From Bacteroidota bacterium (lineage in GTDB: Bacteria > Zhuqueibacterota > JdFR-76 > DREG01), in contig JAUXJX010000102.1 in assembly GCA_030624545.1 (NCBI GenBank), positions 1 to 7,000 of the forward strand: 7,000 nucleotides of DNA, read 5' to 3'. Position 1 is the stretch's first letter; each line of letters starts with the position of its first letter. Position numbers and translations under genes: made by a program. The notes under the pieces were generated by a model. The model was not told where the DNA came from and made no database searches. It saw nothing but the letters and a program-made list of their open reading frames with translations. Below, one piece after another: positions 1 through 5,109 of this stretch.

Positions 1-188
1 AGCATGAGGTGCGAAATTGTTTCCAAACTCTGGCCAGACTCAGAGATCAAATAAATGCATCTGGCTCGCCTGCCGTAGCGTTGACGCATCTGTCTATGGG
101 AATGAGCGGTGATTTCGAATGGGCGATTGAGGAAGGAGCAACGATAATACGAATCGGGACCGCAATATTCGGCCCAAGACCAACTTGA
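1..188 (+). CDS. yggS: YggS/PROSC-family PLP-binding homeostasis protein, 3' end only
   Basis: This is the C-terminal 61 residues of a YggS (PROSC, PLPBP, YlmE) protein; the gene enters from the left edge and is read in the frame that begins at position 3. The conserved end of the fold is clear: LSMGMSGDFEWAIEEGAT followed by IRIGTAIFGPR and a stop at 186-188. In this family the SMGMS and RIGTAIFG segments help bind the phosphate of pyridoxal 5'-phosphate. Members are single-domain TIM-barrel cytosolic proteins that buffer PLP and affect amino acid and keto acid balance; they have no known catalytic activity. The gene lies 76 nt upstream of a divIVA-like gene on the same strand. In many bacteria yggS sits close to division genes, so this context is typical. 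The start is outside the window, so total length cannot be judged. Confidence 0.93.
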   Translation, partial: HEVRNCFQTLARLRDQINASGSPAVALTHLSMGMSGDFEWAIEEGATIIRIGTAIFGPRPT

Positions 189-250
189 TGTAAATGACGG
201 ATAGATCAAAAACTGACAGGCAGGATCAATTGTACTGCAGTTAGGCTTAC

Positions 251-256
251 AAGGAG
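251..256 (+). promoter_or_regulatory. Shine-Dalgarno site that fixes the TTG start of divIVA
   Basis: AAGGAG lies 8 nt before the TTG codon at 265-267. No ATG or GTG in the same frame is better placed, and the TTG codon is followed at once by the conserved DivIVA N-terminus (RLTPLDIK), so the non-ATG start is well supported. Confidence 0.8.
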
Positions 257-264
257 AATCTCAA

Positions 265-1092
265 TTGAGACTAACGCCGCTGGACATTAAGAGGCAGGAA
301 TTTAAGCGCACGATGCGAGGATGTGACCCTGTCGAAGTAGAGACGTTCCTGGAAATGGTGGCCAACGAATATGAAAGCCTCCTGAAGGAAAATGAACAGT
401 TGCGAACCGAAGCCCTGACCCTGCGCACCCAACTGAAAGATTTTCAGCAGGTGGAACAGACACTAAAAGAGACATTGATGAATGCGCAGGATTCAATCAA
501 TCGTGCCCGGATCAACACCGAAAAAGAGGCCAACCTGATAATCCACGAGGCCGAGCTGAGGGCGGAAAAAGTTCTCGACAAGGTCCGTCGCGATGTGGAT
601 AAGATGAAAAATGAGCTGGCACTGATTCGATCGCAAAAAGAATCTTTCGCCAGCCGGCTAAGGCATCTGCTCGAAGCTCAAATTGAACTGATCAAGGTGC
701 TCGAAATCGATGATGCCGATCTGAAAGACTCGGACTTGAAGCCGCCAAGAAGAAAGAAGGAGATGCACAAGCCCGTTATCCAGGAGGAACTTCCACTTAC
801 ACCTGAAAAAGAAGTGGAAATGACCGCACCCTTCCCTGAAGAGTATCCGGAGATTGCGGAAGCCCCGGCAGAAGAGGAGGAAAAAATAGTTGAGGTCTCA
901 CCCGAAGAACATGAGGAGGTTAGGGAGGTTCCATCTGAAGACGATGAGAGTACGGCTGAAGCCCCAACTGAAGAACGGGAAGAGATAGCCGAAACCCCGA
1001 CTGAAAAGAGAAACGAGATCCACGAATCTGCGTCTGAGAAACGGGAAGAGGTGGCGGAAGCGCCTTCGGACGAAGATCAGATGGTCTTTTGA
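265..1092 (+). CDS. divIVA: DivIVA-domain coiled-coil protein with acidic 11-residue repeat tail
   Basis: A 275-residue cytosolic protein of the DivIVA/GpsB family, which binds curved membrane at poles or septa and recruits division or growth proteins. Residues 1-45 match the N-terminal lipid-binding domain (LTPLDIKRQEF, MRGCDPVEVETFL). Arg18 matches the membrane-contact arginine of Bacillus DivIVA, while the neighbouring Phe17 is replaced by Met. Residues about 35-145 are rich in Leu, Glu and Lys with heptad-like spacing and should form the parallel coiled coil. A basic patch (PPRRKK, 160-165) follows, then an acidic tail. Residues 199-275 divide into seven units of exactly 11 residues, such as EAPTEEREEIA and ETPTEKRNEIH. 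Translation starts at TTG with a good AAGGAG. It lies between yggS and the PNP gene, all on the same strand. The family call is secure. The role of the tail is unknown, and a true polar-growth role in this organism is inferred only. Confidence 0.9.
   Translation: MRLTPLDIKRQEFKRTMRGCDPVEVETFLEMVANEYESLLKENEQLRTEALTLRTQLKDFQQVEQTLKETLMNAQDSINRARINTEKEANLIIHEAELRAEKVLDKVRRDVDKMKNELALIRSQKESFASRLRHLLEAQIELIKVLEIDDADLKDSDLKPPRRKKEMHKPVIQEELPLTPEKEVEMTAPFPEEYPEIAEAPAEEEEKIVEVSPEEHEEVREVPSEDDESTAEAPTEEREEIAETPTEKRNEIHESASEKREEVAEAPSDEDQMVF
859..1089 (+). repeat. Seven tandem 33-bp (11-residue) coding repeats in divIVA
   Basis: The last 231 bp before the stop codon are seven in-frame units of 33 bp with no indels. 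Their protein consensus is roughly E-[AVT]-P-x-E-E-x-E-E-[IV]-x. Unit starts are at 859, 892, 925, 958, 991, 1024 and 1057. The preceding 11 residues (APFPEEYPEIA) look like an eroded eighth unit. Nucleotide identity between units is moderate, so this is an old expansion kept at protein level rather than a fresh slippage array. Confidence 0.8.
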
Positions 1093-1208
1093 AAGTGAAC
1101 GAATCTTTCCACCCATACCTCTCGTCAATTCATTCATAGCAAAAGGGGAAACGTAAACGGAAAAGCGATAGCACGACGTCCAATTAAGACCTGGAGATTC
1201 TGAAGCCT

Positions 1209-2030
1209 ATGACGGAATTGAGAAAGCAAATCGACGAAACTATTTCATCCCTTCGCAGCAAAACCGCCGGTGAGCCGCCGATCGGGATTATCCTGGGCAC
1301 CGGTCTCGGCAAGCTCGCCGAAGAGATCGACAAAGACCAGGTGATTTCCTACAGGGATATCCCTCATTTCCCGCTTTCGACTGTAGAATTTCATGCGGGC
1401 AACCTGATCTTTGGACGTCTGGGCGGAAAAGAAGTAGTCGCCATGCAGGGGCGTTTCCATTATTATGAAGGCTACACCATGCAGCAGATCACCTACCCTG
1501 TGCGCGTGATGAAGGCGTTGGGCGTGAAGGTGCTTATGGTTTCGAATGCGTGCGGCGGACTCAATACTTCGTTCCGTGCCGGGGACATCATGGTGATTTC
1601 CGACCACATCAATCTGTTGGGCGACAATCCGTTAATCGGTCCCAACGATGACGAGCTCGGCCCGCGCTTTCCCGACATGTCCGAGCCTTACAGCCGGGAA
1701 TATATGGAACTGGTGGAGCAAATTGCATCCGAAGAAAAAATCAAGCTGCACAAAGGTGTCTATGCGGCAGTGAGCGGTCCGAACCTGGAAACCCGGGCCG
1801 AATATCGCATGCTGCAAACCATTGGGGCAGACGTCATCGGTATGTCGACTATTCCGGAAGTTATTGTCGCCGTCCATGCTGGCCTTAAGGTACTGGGTAT
1901 GTCCGTAATTACGGACGAGTGTTTTCCGGACACTTTGAAACCGGCCGACATCAAGGAGATCCTGCGCCACGCCCACGAGGCAGAGCCCAACCTGACGCGG
2001 ATTATGAAGCGGTTTGTGGAGAAGATTTGA
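1209..2030 (+). CDS. punA: Purine nucleoside phosphorylase, trimeric PNP/MTAP family
   Basis: A 273-residue cytosolic enzyme that splits purine nucleosides with phosphate to free base and (deoxy)ribose 1-phosphate, in purine salvage. Family landmarks are in order: phosphate loop GTGLG (30-34), GRFHYYEGY (81-89), VSNACGGLN (111-119), GPNLETRAE (190-198) with base-binding Glu194, GMSTIPEVIVA (211-221), and ITDE (234-237). In human PNP the last motif is ITN, with Asn243 contacting the 6-oxo group; here it is Asp236. Human His257 aligns with Ile248. ITDE-type PNPs are, as I recall, common in Bacteroidota. The length is normal. The ATG start at 1209 is supported by the usual N-terminal length. The nearest Shine-Dalgarno match (TGGAG, 1192-1196) is 12 nt away, rather far. 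No terminator is visible after the stop. Part of its 3' end is duplicated downstream. The family call is secure; preference for 6-oxo or 6-amino purines is open. Confidence 0.95.
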   Translation: MTELRKQIDETISSLRSKTAGEPPIGIILGTGLGKLAEEIDKDQVISYRDIPHFPLSTVEFHAGNLIFGRLGGKEVVAMQGRFHYYEGYTMQQITYPVRVMKALGVKVLMVSNACGGLNTSFRAGDIMVISDHINLLGDNPLIGPNDDELGPRFPDMSEPYSREYMELVEQIASEEKIKLHKGVYAAVSGPNLETRAEYRMLQTIGADVIGMSTIPEVIVAVHAGLKVLGMSVITDECFPDTLKPADIKEILRHAHEAEPNLTRIMKRFVEKI

Positions 2031-2048
2031 TTGGGGGGATTGAGCCCC
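1968..2048 (+). repeat. Direct repeat copy 1: 3' end of the PNP gene
   Basis: The segment 1968-2016 (49 nt, encoding the HAHEAEPNLTRIMKRF part) is identical to 2204-2252. Similarity continues past the stop codon, from ATTGGGGGGATTGAGCCCC at 2030-2048 to ATTGGTGGATTGATCCC at 2253-2269. This copy contains 13 nt (2017-2029) absent from copy 2, lying between two TTTG words. Confidence 0.9.
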
Positions 2049-2118
2049 TATCACTTAACTCCACCAATCTGTAGCAATATTTGGAATACTACCTTCCGCA
2101 CCTGCATCGAAGCCTTTA

Positions 2119-2203
2119 TCTTCTTTGCGTTCCTTCGCGTCTCTTCGTGGCTAAAAGAACCAAAGCCGCTAAGCTGCGCCAAAATGCACCAAGGGCAAAG
2201 AGT
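2119..2203 (+). repeat. Intergenic dispersed palindromic repeat, TTTGCG type
   Basis: The left arm has three units exactly 10 nt apart: TTCTTTGCGT (2121-2130), TCCTTCGCGT (2131-2140) and CTCTTCGTGG (2141-2150), followed by CTAAAA. The right half (about 2160-2202, containing CCGCTAAGC and GGCAAAGAG) reads on the other strand as a decayed version of the same pattern, making the element palindromic. From memory, similar 'CTTTGCG' repeats are scattered between genes in many environmental bacteria; this could not be checked here. It contains no ORF. Its right edge touches the duplicated PNP tail at 2204. Confidence 0.55.
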
Positions 2204-2278
2204 CACGCCCACGAGGCAGAGCCCAACCTGACGCGGATTATGAAGCGGTTTGATTGGTGGATTGATCCCGCAATTTAG
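2204..2278 (+). pseudogene. Decayed duplicate of the PNP gene 3' tail
   Basis: Positions 2204-2252 repeat the PNP coding sequence exactly (reading HAHEAEPNLTRIMKRF in the same sense), then run into DWWIDPAI and a TAG stop at 2276-2278. The final VEKI codons of the parent are lost with a 13-nt deletion between TTTG words, and the following intergenic sequence is duplicated with a few changes (to 2269). No start codon or upstream PNP sequence accompanies it. An open frame runs into it from 2081, but that part is the non-coding repeat. It is a gene remnant, not a functional gene. Confidence 0.75.
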
Positions 2279-2306
2279 ATGAAAATCTTAGAACCGGTTG
2301 CATCAA

Positions 2307-3131
2307 CTACAGTCCGGACGCCCGAGGTTCCTCTCTCCATGCCTCGTAGAGGGGCGCCCAAAACACGCCAAACGTGAACGAGAATAGGTACTCTTCAATC
2401 GGGGCTCCCAAGAACTTGCATCCCGACAGCTCGTCCCAGTTCCAGTGGTCATAGAAGTCTGGGTATACCCACCCAACGGCAACGAGAACGACTGTGTAGA
2501 TGAGCGTAAAGCTCAATCCTCCACCAAATATCTGCCATCGCAGCTTGGGTCTCCGCCACCAAATGAAGCCGGCCGTCGTGACACACACAATCGCTGAATC
2601 GTAGATTATGTTCAGATTTAGCTGGCTCGTTGCCCCAAACATAGCGGTGAAGGCCAACACGAGGATCATGTTTTCCATCCTTCTTTGCTCCTTCGAGATC
2701 AAAGCACTCGAGGAAATTCCCGACACCCTGTTAAGCGGAAGCGCTTCCCTGGTAATCCAGGACAGACCAGTCAACAGGCCCCTGACCATGCGGAAGAATT
2801 GAAAGTCGATCCAGAGTAGAACTCTCCGGATACGCGGAAACTCAGTAAGTACGGCAGCGAGCCCGCCAACCCCGAAACAAAACAGAAAGCTCTCGAAGTC
2901 CCATCTCCACACTTTTAGTATGGATGGCGGGTCCCAGTAGTCTGGAACAAACAGGGGCTCGGTTACTCCGAGCAAACTACAAGCAAAGCTGGCCCACCAT
3001 AACTCTCGGATATCCTGAAATCGCCGCTTCCTTTTCAGAATGTAAAGCACTGCAATCCAGAATGCCAAAAGCACAAGGCATCCGAGGAGATACGCATTCA
3101 TCTCCAACGTCAACTGCACATAGCCGTTCAT
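2307..3131 (-). CDS. Seven-helix membrane protein with two lycopene-cyclase-like half domains
   Basis: A 274-residue integral membrane protein with hydrophobic segments at about residues 13-32, 44-62, 79-97, 153-170, 175-192, 202-223 and 240-262. It has two related halves: VPDYW (62-66) then ESFLFCFGVG (80-89), and YPDFY (223-227) then EEYLFSFTFG (246-255). The second carries PIEE (244-247), typical of the lycopene cyclase domain of the CrtYc/CrtYd family, whose members consist of two such halves. Those enzymes form ionone rings on lycopene in the membrane. No other carotenoid gene is present here, so cyclase activity is not shown; a paralogue with another role is possible. The start ATG at 3129-3131 has AGGA 8 nt upstream (TCCT at 3140-3143 on the plus strand). 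An internal Met11 is less likely because its purine-rich stretch is directly adjacent. It runs against its neighbours and is divergent from the aromatic operon. Confidence 0.7.
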   Translation of the reverse strand: MNGYVQLTLEMNAYLLGCLVLLAFWIAVLYILKRKRRFQDIRELWWASFACSLLGVTEPLFVPDYWDPPSILKVWRWDFESFLFCFGVGGLAAVLTEFPRIRRVLLWIDFQFFRMVRGLLTGLSWITREALPLNRVSGISSSALISKEQRRMENMILVLAFTAMFGATSQLNLNIIYDSAIVCVTTAGFIWWRRPKLRWQIFGGGLSFTLIYTVVLVAVGWVYPDFYDHWNWDELSGCKFLGAPIEEYLFSFTFGVFWAPLYEAWREEPRASGL

Positions 3132-3375
3132 TGGGGTCGTCCTAACGTTATAGCATTTAATGTTCTCAATATATTATTGGATTTAATGTCAATGTCTGGA
3201 GAATTTACAGCCTGATTTCCCAAGATTTCAATTCATGTTTTATTAGCCTAAATCAATCATAGCCACATTTTCTGCATTGATTCCCCCCTCACTTTACCTA
3301 AAAATACAATCCTTTTCTCCAGAACGCAAGATACTTCCGCCAAAGATAAAAATTACACTCAAGACATATTTCCGC
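3132..3375. other. AT-rich divergent intergenic region, no gene seen
   Basis: This stretch separates the minus-strand membrane protein gene from the aromatic operon promoter. I see no credible ORF, RNA gene or strong hairpin in it. A perfect TTGACA on the minus strand (TGTCAA at 3187-3192) and a TGCTATAAC (3147-3155, minus strand) could belong to the promoter of the membrane protein gene, but they do not have standard spacing to each other. Confidence 0.5.
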
Positions 3376-3403
3376 TTGCTTTTTTCATTCCTGAGCTTAT
3401 ATT
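3376..3403 (+). promoter_or_regulatory. Probable sigma70-type promoter of the aromatic operon leader
   Basis: TTGCTT (3376-3381) and TATATT (3398-3403) are separated by 16 nt. The -10 matches consensus at five of six bases, the -35 at three. A start near 3410 would give a short leader, with the leader peptide Shine-Dalgarno about 13 nt from the RNA end, as usual in attenuated operons. This is a prediction from sequence only. Confidence 0.5.
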
Positions 3404-3434
3404 AAAGAACACGGCAAAACACTAGGAATTTTCG

Positions 3435-3500
3435 ATGATTAGCCACAATTCAAATACTCCCAATTCTTTCTTTTTTAGCTATTACTTTTGGTTTCAGTGA
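3435..3500 (+). CDS. Aromatic-rich attenuator leader peptide (Phe/Tyr/Trp sensor)
   Basis: A 21-codon ORF from ATG 3435 to TGA 3498-3500. The Shine-Dalgarno AGGA (3424-3427) is 7 nt upstream. The peptide begins MISHNSNTPNS and ends FFFSYYFWFQ: five Phe, two Tyr and one Trp, eight of the last ten residues aromatic. The control codons are TTC TTT TTT (3468-3476), TAT TAC (3480-3485), TTT (3486-3488), TGG (3489-3491) and TTT (3492-3494). Such clusters are the hallmark of leader peptides such as E. coli pheL and trpL, whose only function is to make a ribosome stall when the matching charged tRNA is scarce. It lies just upstream of a terminator and four aromatic pathway genes, and includes segment 1 of the attenuator. 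Sensing of three amino acids in one peptide fits an operon that serves both the common pathway and the Phe/Tyr branch. It is too short for most gene callers. Confidence 0.93.
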   Translation: MISHNSNTPNSFFFSYYFWFQ

Positions 3501-3536
3501 ATGGGAGTATTCTAGTAGTTCTTCAGAATAATAGGA

Positions 3537-3571
3537 CCCTCCCAACACACCTTCCGTTGGGAGGGTTTTTT
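3537..3571 (+). terminator. Intrinsic terminator of the attenuator
   Basis: A perfect 10-bp stem, CCCTCCCAAC (3537-3546) with GTTGGGAGGG (3556-3565), has a 9-nt loop and is followed directly by six T (3566-3571). It ends 3 nt before the chosen aroH start, so it can only act as a conditional terminator for the operon. The minus-strand gene starts 400 nt away and reads in the other direction, so it is not served by it. Confidence 0.93.
3560..3564 (+). promoter_or_regulatory. aroH Shine-Dalgarno inside the terminator 3' arm
   Basis: GGAGG lies 10 nt before ATG 3575 and is part of segment 4. When the terminator hairpin forms it is base-paired, and when the antiterminator forms it is free. The same hairpin could therefore limit translation of any read-through RNA. 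The alternative start ATG 3593 would use the weaker AAAGGG (3583-3588). Confidence 0.6.
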
Positions 3572-3574
3572 GTT

Positions 3575-3961
3575 ATGAGCAGAAAGGGAAATATGGCTGG
3601 TGAATATAAAACACGCGGCATCCGCGGTGCGAATTGCGTGGTGGAAAATACGACCGAGTCCATACTCGGAGCCACTCGCACGCTCCTTGAGGAAATGCTG
3701 AAGACAAATCAAACCGAAATGGAAGACATCGTCTCCATCCATTTCACCTTGACCCCCGACCTGAACGCCGCATTCCCCGCGGAGGCTGCCCGCAAATTGG
3801 GCCTCAAGCTTACGCCGCTCCTCTGCATGCAAGAAATCGACGTGCCTACCAGCCTGCCGAAAGTCGTGCGGATTCTGATGTTGGTGAATACGATTCGGTC
3901 GCTGGAAGAGATCAACCACGTTTTTATAGGAGAGGCAAAGGCTTTAAGAGATGATTTGTAA
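3575..3961 (+). CDS. aroH: Monofunctional chorismate mutase, AroH type
   Basis: A 128-residue cytosolic enzyme that converts chorismate to prephenate, the shared precursor of Phe and Tyr. It belongs to the trimeric pseudo-alpha/beta-barrel AroH class of Bacillus and Thermus, not the helical AroQ class. Matches to B. subtilis residues: RGIRG with Arg17 (Arg7), TPDLNAAFPAEAAR (60-73), CMQE with Cys84 and Glu87 (Cys75, Glu78), and Arg99 in VVRILM (Arg90). Arg125 in the C-terminal ALRDDL matches Arg116. Phe117 stands where B. subtilis has Tyr108. I chose ATG 3575 because GGAGG lies 10 nt upstream; ATG 3593 gives 122 residues and is also reasonable. The frame is open back to a TTG at 3488, but that would run through the terminator and the leader ORF. 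It is the first structural gene after the attenuator and supplies prephenate to pheA and tyrA downstream. Confidence 0.95.
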   Translation: MSRKGNMAGEYKTRGIRGANCVVENTTESILGATRTLLEEMLKTNQTEMEDIVSIHFTLTPDLNAAFPAEAARKLGLKLTPLLCMQEIDVPTSLPKVVRILMLVNTIRSLEEINHVFIGEAKALRDDL

Positions 3962-3971
3962 ATCAATTTTA

Positions 3972-4036
3972 AACACCGAATTGAATCTTTGCGTTTGGCA
4001 ACCTTCGGTGTGGTTCGGTGTATTTCAGTGTTAAAT
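3972..4036 (+). repeat. Intergenic dispersed repeat, TTCGGTG type
   Basis: Three units 10 nt apart, ACCTTCGGTG (4001-4010), TGGTTCGGTG (4011-4020) and TATTTCAGTG (4021-4030), are followed by TTAAATTA. An inverted arm lies upstream: ACACCGAA (3973-3980) is the exact complement of TTCGGTGT at 4004-4011 and again at 4014-4021, so alternative 8-bp hairpins are possible. It fills most of the gap between aroH and the DAHP synthase gene and ends just before that gene's ribosome binding site. There is no T-run after it, so it is not a typical terminator. Confidence 0.6.
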
Positions 4037-4059
4037 TAAGTATCGATTAAGGAGGAAGC

Positions 4060-5109
4060 ATGATCGTTGTGATTAACAATGAGACGGGTGATGAAGTGGT
4101 CTCGAAAGTCGTTGAACAGATCAAAGGAATGGGATTCAAAACCCACATTTCCCAGGGTACGGAGAAAACCATCATTGGAGTCATTGGCGACGATCGCTAT
4201 GTGGCCAAGGACAAAATCGCGTCTCTGGAGGGCGTAGAAAGCGTCATCCCGGTTCTGAGACCCTTCAAATTGACTTCCCGCGAATTCCACCCCGAATCCA
4301 CCCGCATTCGCGTAAACGGAGTAGAATTGGGTAAGAAGTTCGTCACCATTGCCGGCCCGTGCTCGGTCGAGTCGCGGGAGCAAATTTTGGAATCTGCCCA
4401 TTTCGTGAAAGAGCAGGGAGCGGATATTCTACGCGGCGGCGCATTCAAACCAAGAACCTCCCCCTATAGTTTTCAAGGGCTCGGAAAGACAGCACTCGAA
4501 CTGCTGGCTGAGGCAAAAGAAGCCACCCATCTTCCGATCTGCACAGAGGTCCTGTCTCCACAAGATTTACCAATGGTTAGCGAATATGTCGACGTATTGC
4601 AGATCGGCGCCCGAAACATGCAGAACTTTCCCTTGCTTCGAGCGGTCGGCCAAAGCCGCAAGCCTGTCCTCTTGAAGCGCGGCATGATGTCAACCATCGA
4701 GGAGTTCCTCCTTGCGGCGGAATATATCATGAATGAAGGCAACCACAATATTATTCTGTGCGAACGGGGCATCCGCACGTTCGAGACCTACACCCGCAAC
4801 ACCCTGGACCTGGGCGCCGTGGCGCTCATCAAAGAGCTGTCCCATTTGCCCGTTATTGTTGATCCCAGCCATGCCACGGGAAAGCGATCTCTTGTATCTC
4901 CACTCGCAAAAGCGGCAATCGCTGTGGGGGCCGACGGCGTGATGGTGGAAGTTCATCCGAACCCGGCGGAAGCTTTATCGGATGGAGCCCAAAGTCTCAC
5001 GTTTGACCGGTTTGAATTAATGATGAGGGAAATTGGCCGGATCAGAAAGGCGCTAAATGATGCAGAAGAAGCCGGAAACGAAAACGCCAAAGAGGGAAAA
5101 GTCGCGTGA
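4060..5109 (+). CDS. aroF: 3-deoxy-D-arabino-heptulosonate 7-phosphate (DAHP) synthase, type I-beta, with N-terminal regulatory domain
   Basis: A 349-residue cytosolic enzyme that condenses phosphoenolpyruvate and erythrose 4-phosphate to DAHP, the first step of the shikimate pathway. Residues 1 to about 68 form a ferredoxin-like domain, as in the Thermotoga maritima enzyme, where it mediates feedback inhibition by Tyr and Phe. The barrel follows: GPCSVES (99-105), [16 protein letters not shown] (125-140), IGARNMQNF (182-190), LLKRGM (204-209), CERGIRTFE (234-242), DPSHATGKR (268-276) and VEVHPNP (296-302). Metal ligands are present as Cys101, His271, Glu297 and Asp308, each one position from the T. 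maritima numbering. The ATG has TAAGGAGG (4048-4055) 4 nt upstream. The gene ends by overlapping pheA. Length and motifs are normal, so an active enzyme is expected. The symbol aroF follows the usual label for this subfamily; aroA, aroG or aroH are used elsewhere. Confidence 0.96.
   Translation: MIVVINNETGDEVVSKVVEQIKGMGFKTHISQGTEKTIIGVIGDDRYVAKDKIASLEGVESVIPVLRPFKLTSREFHPESTRIRVNGVELGKKFVTIAGPCSVESREQILESAHFVKEQGADILRGGAFKPRTSPYSFQGLGKTALELLAEAKEATHLPICTEVLSPQDLPMVSEYVDVLQIGARNMQNFPLLRAVGQSRKPVLLKRGMMSTIEEFLLAAEYIMNEGNHNIILCERGIRTFETYTRNTLDLGAVALIKELSHLPVIVDPSHATGKRSLVSPLAKAAIAVGADGVMVEVHPNPAEALSDGAQSLTFDRFELMMREIGRIRKALNDAEEAGNENAKEGKVA

Larger units (their letters stand above)
3453..3571 (+). 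promoter_or_regulatory. Ribosome-mediated transcription attenuator of the aroH operon
   Basis: Four segments form mutually exclusive helices. Segment 1 AATACTCCCA (3453-3462) is the exact complement of segment 2 TGGGAGTATT (3502-3511). Segment 2 can instead form the antiterminator: TGGGAG (3502-3507) with CTCCCA (3539-3544), and TATTCT (3508-3513) with AGAATA (3525-3530), with an 8-nt bulge (3531-3538) and an 11-nt loop. Segment 3 CCCTCCCAAC (3537-3546) is otherwise paired with segment 4 GTTGGGAGGG (3556-3565) as the terminator. The leader stop codon ends 1 nt before segment 2. A ribosome that finishes the peptide would mask segment 2 and allow termination. One stalled at the early Phe codons would cover segment 1 and free segment 2 for antitermination. 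With no translation, 1:2 forms and termination follows. The pairings are seen directly; the mechanism follows the trp/phe model. Confidence 0.92.

Noticed and set aside
2081..2278. Open frame of 65 codons after the PNP gene
   Set aside because: Its first two thirds is the TTTGCG repeat and the rest is the duplicated PNP tail. It has no ribosome binding site and no sign of selection as a gene.
2305..2315. AACTACAGTCC shared with 6944-6954
   Set aside because: An 11-nt match without extended similarity on either side; it could easily be chance in 7 kb.
3147..3192. Promoter of the minus-strand membrane protein gene
   Set aside because: TTGACA (minus strand, 3187-3192) has no good -10 at 15-19 nt, and the extended -10-like TGCTATAAC would start RNA almost at the ribosome binding site. 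Noted but not called.
3404..3571. T-box or protein-binding riboswitch in front of aroH
   Set aside because: No T-box consensus (AGGGTGGNACCGCG) or specifier stem is visible, while a leader peptide with control codons explains the structure fully.
3488..3574. Longer aroH frame starting at TTG 3488
   Set aside because: It overlaps the leader peptide and runs through the terminator. AroH homologues start close to the RGIRG motif, and GGAGG precedes ATG 3575.
4001..4030. CRISPR-like array because of evenly spaced repeats
   Set aside because: Units are 10 nt with no spacers and only three copies; there are no cas genes in the window.
4003..4036. TTCGGTG repeat as a terminator between aroH and the DAHP synthase gene
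   Set aside because: Hairpins with ACACCGAA are possible, but no T-run follows and the downstream gene has a strong ribosome binding site. It is better described as an intergenic repeat.
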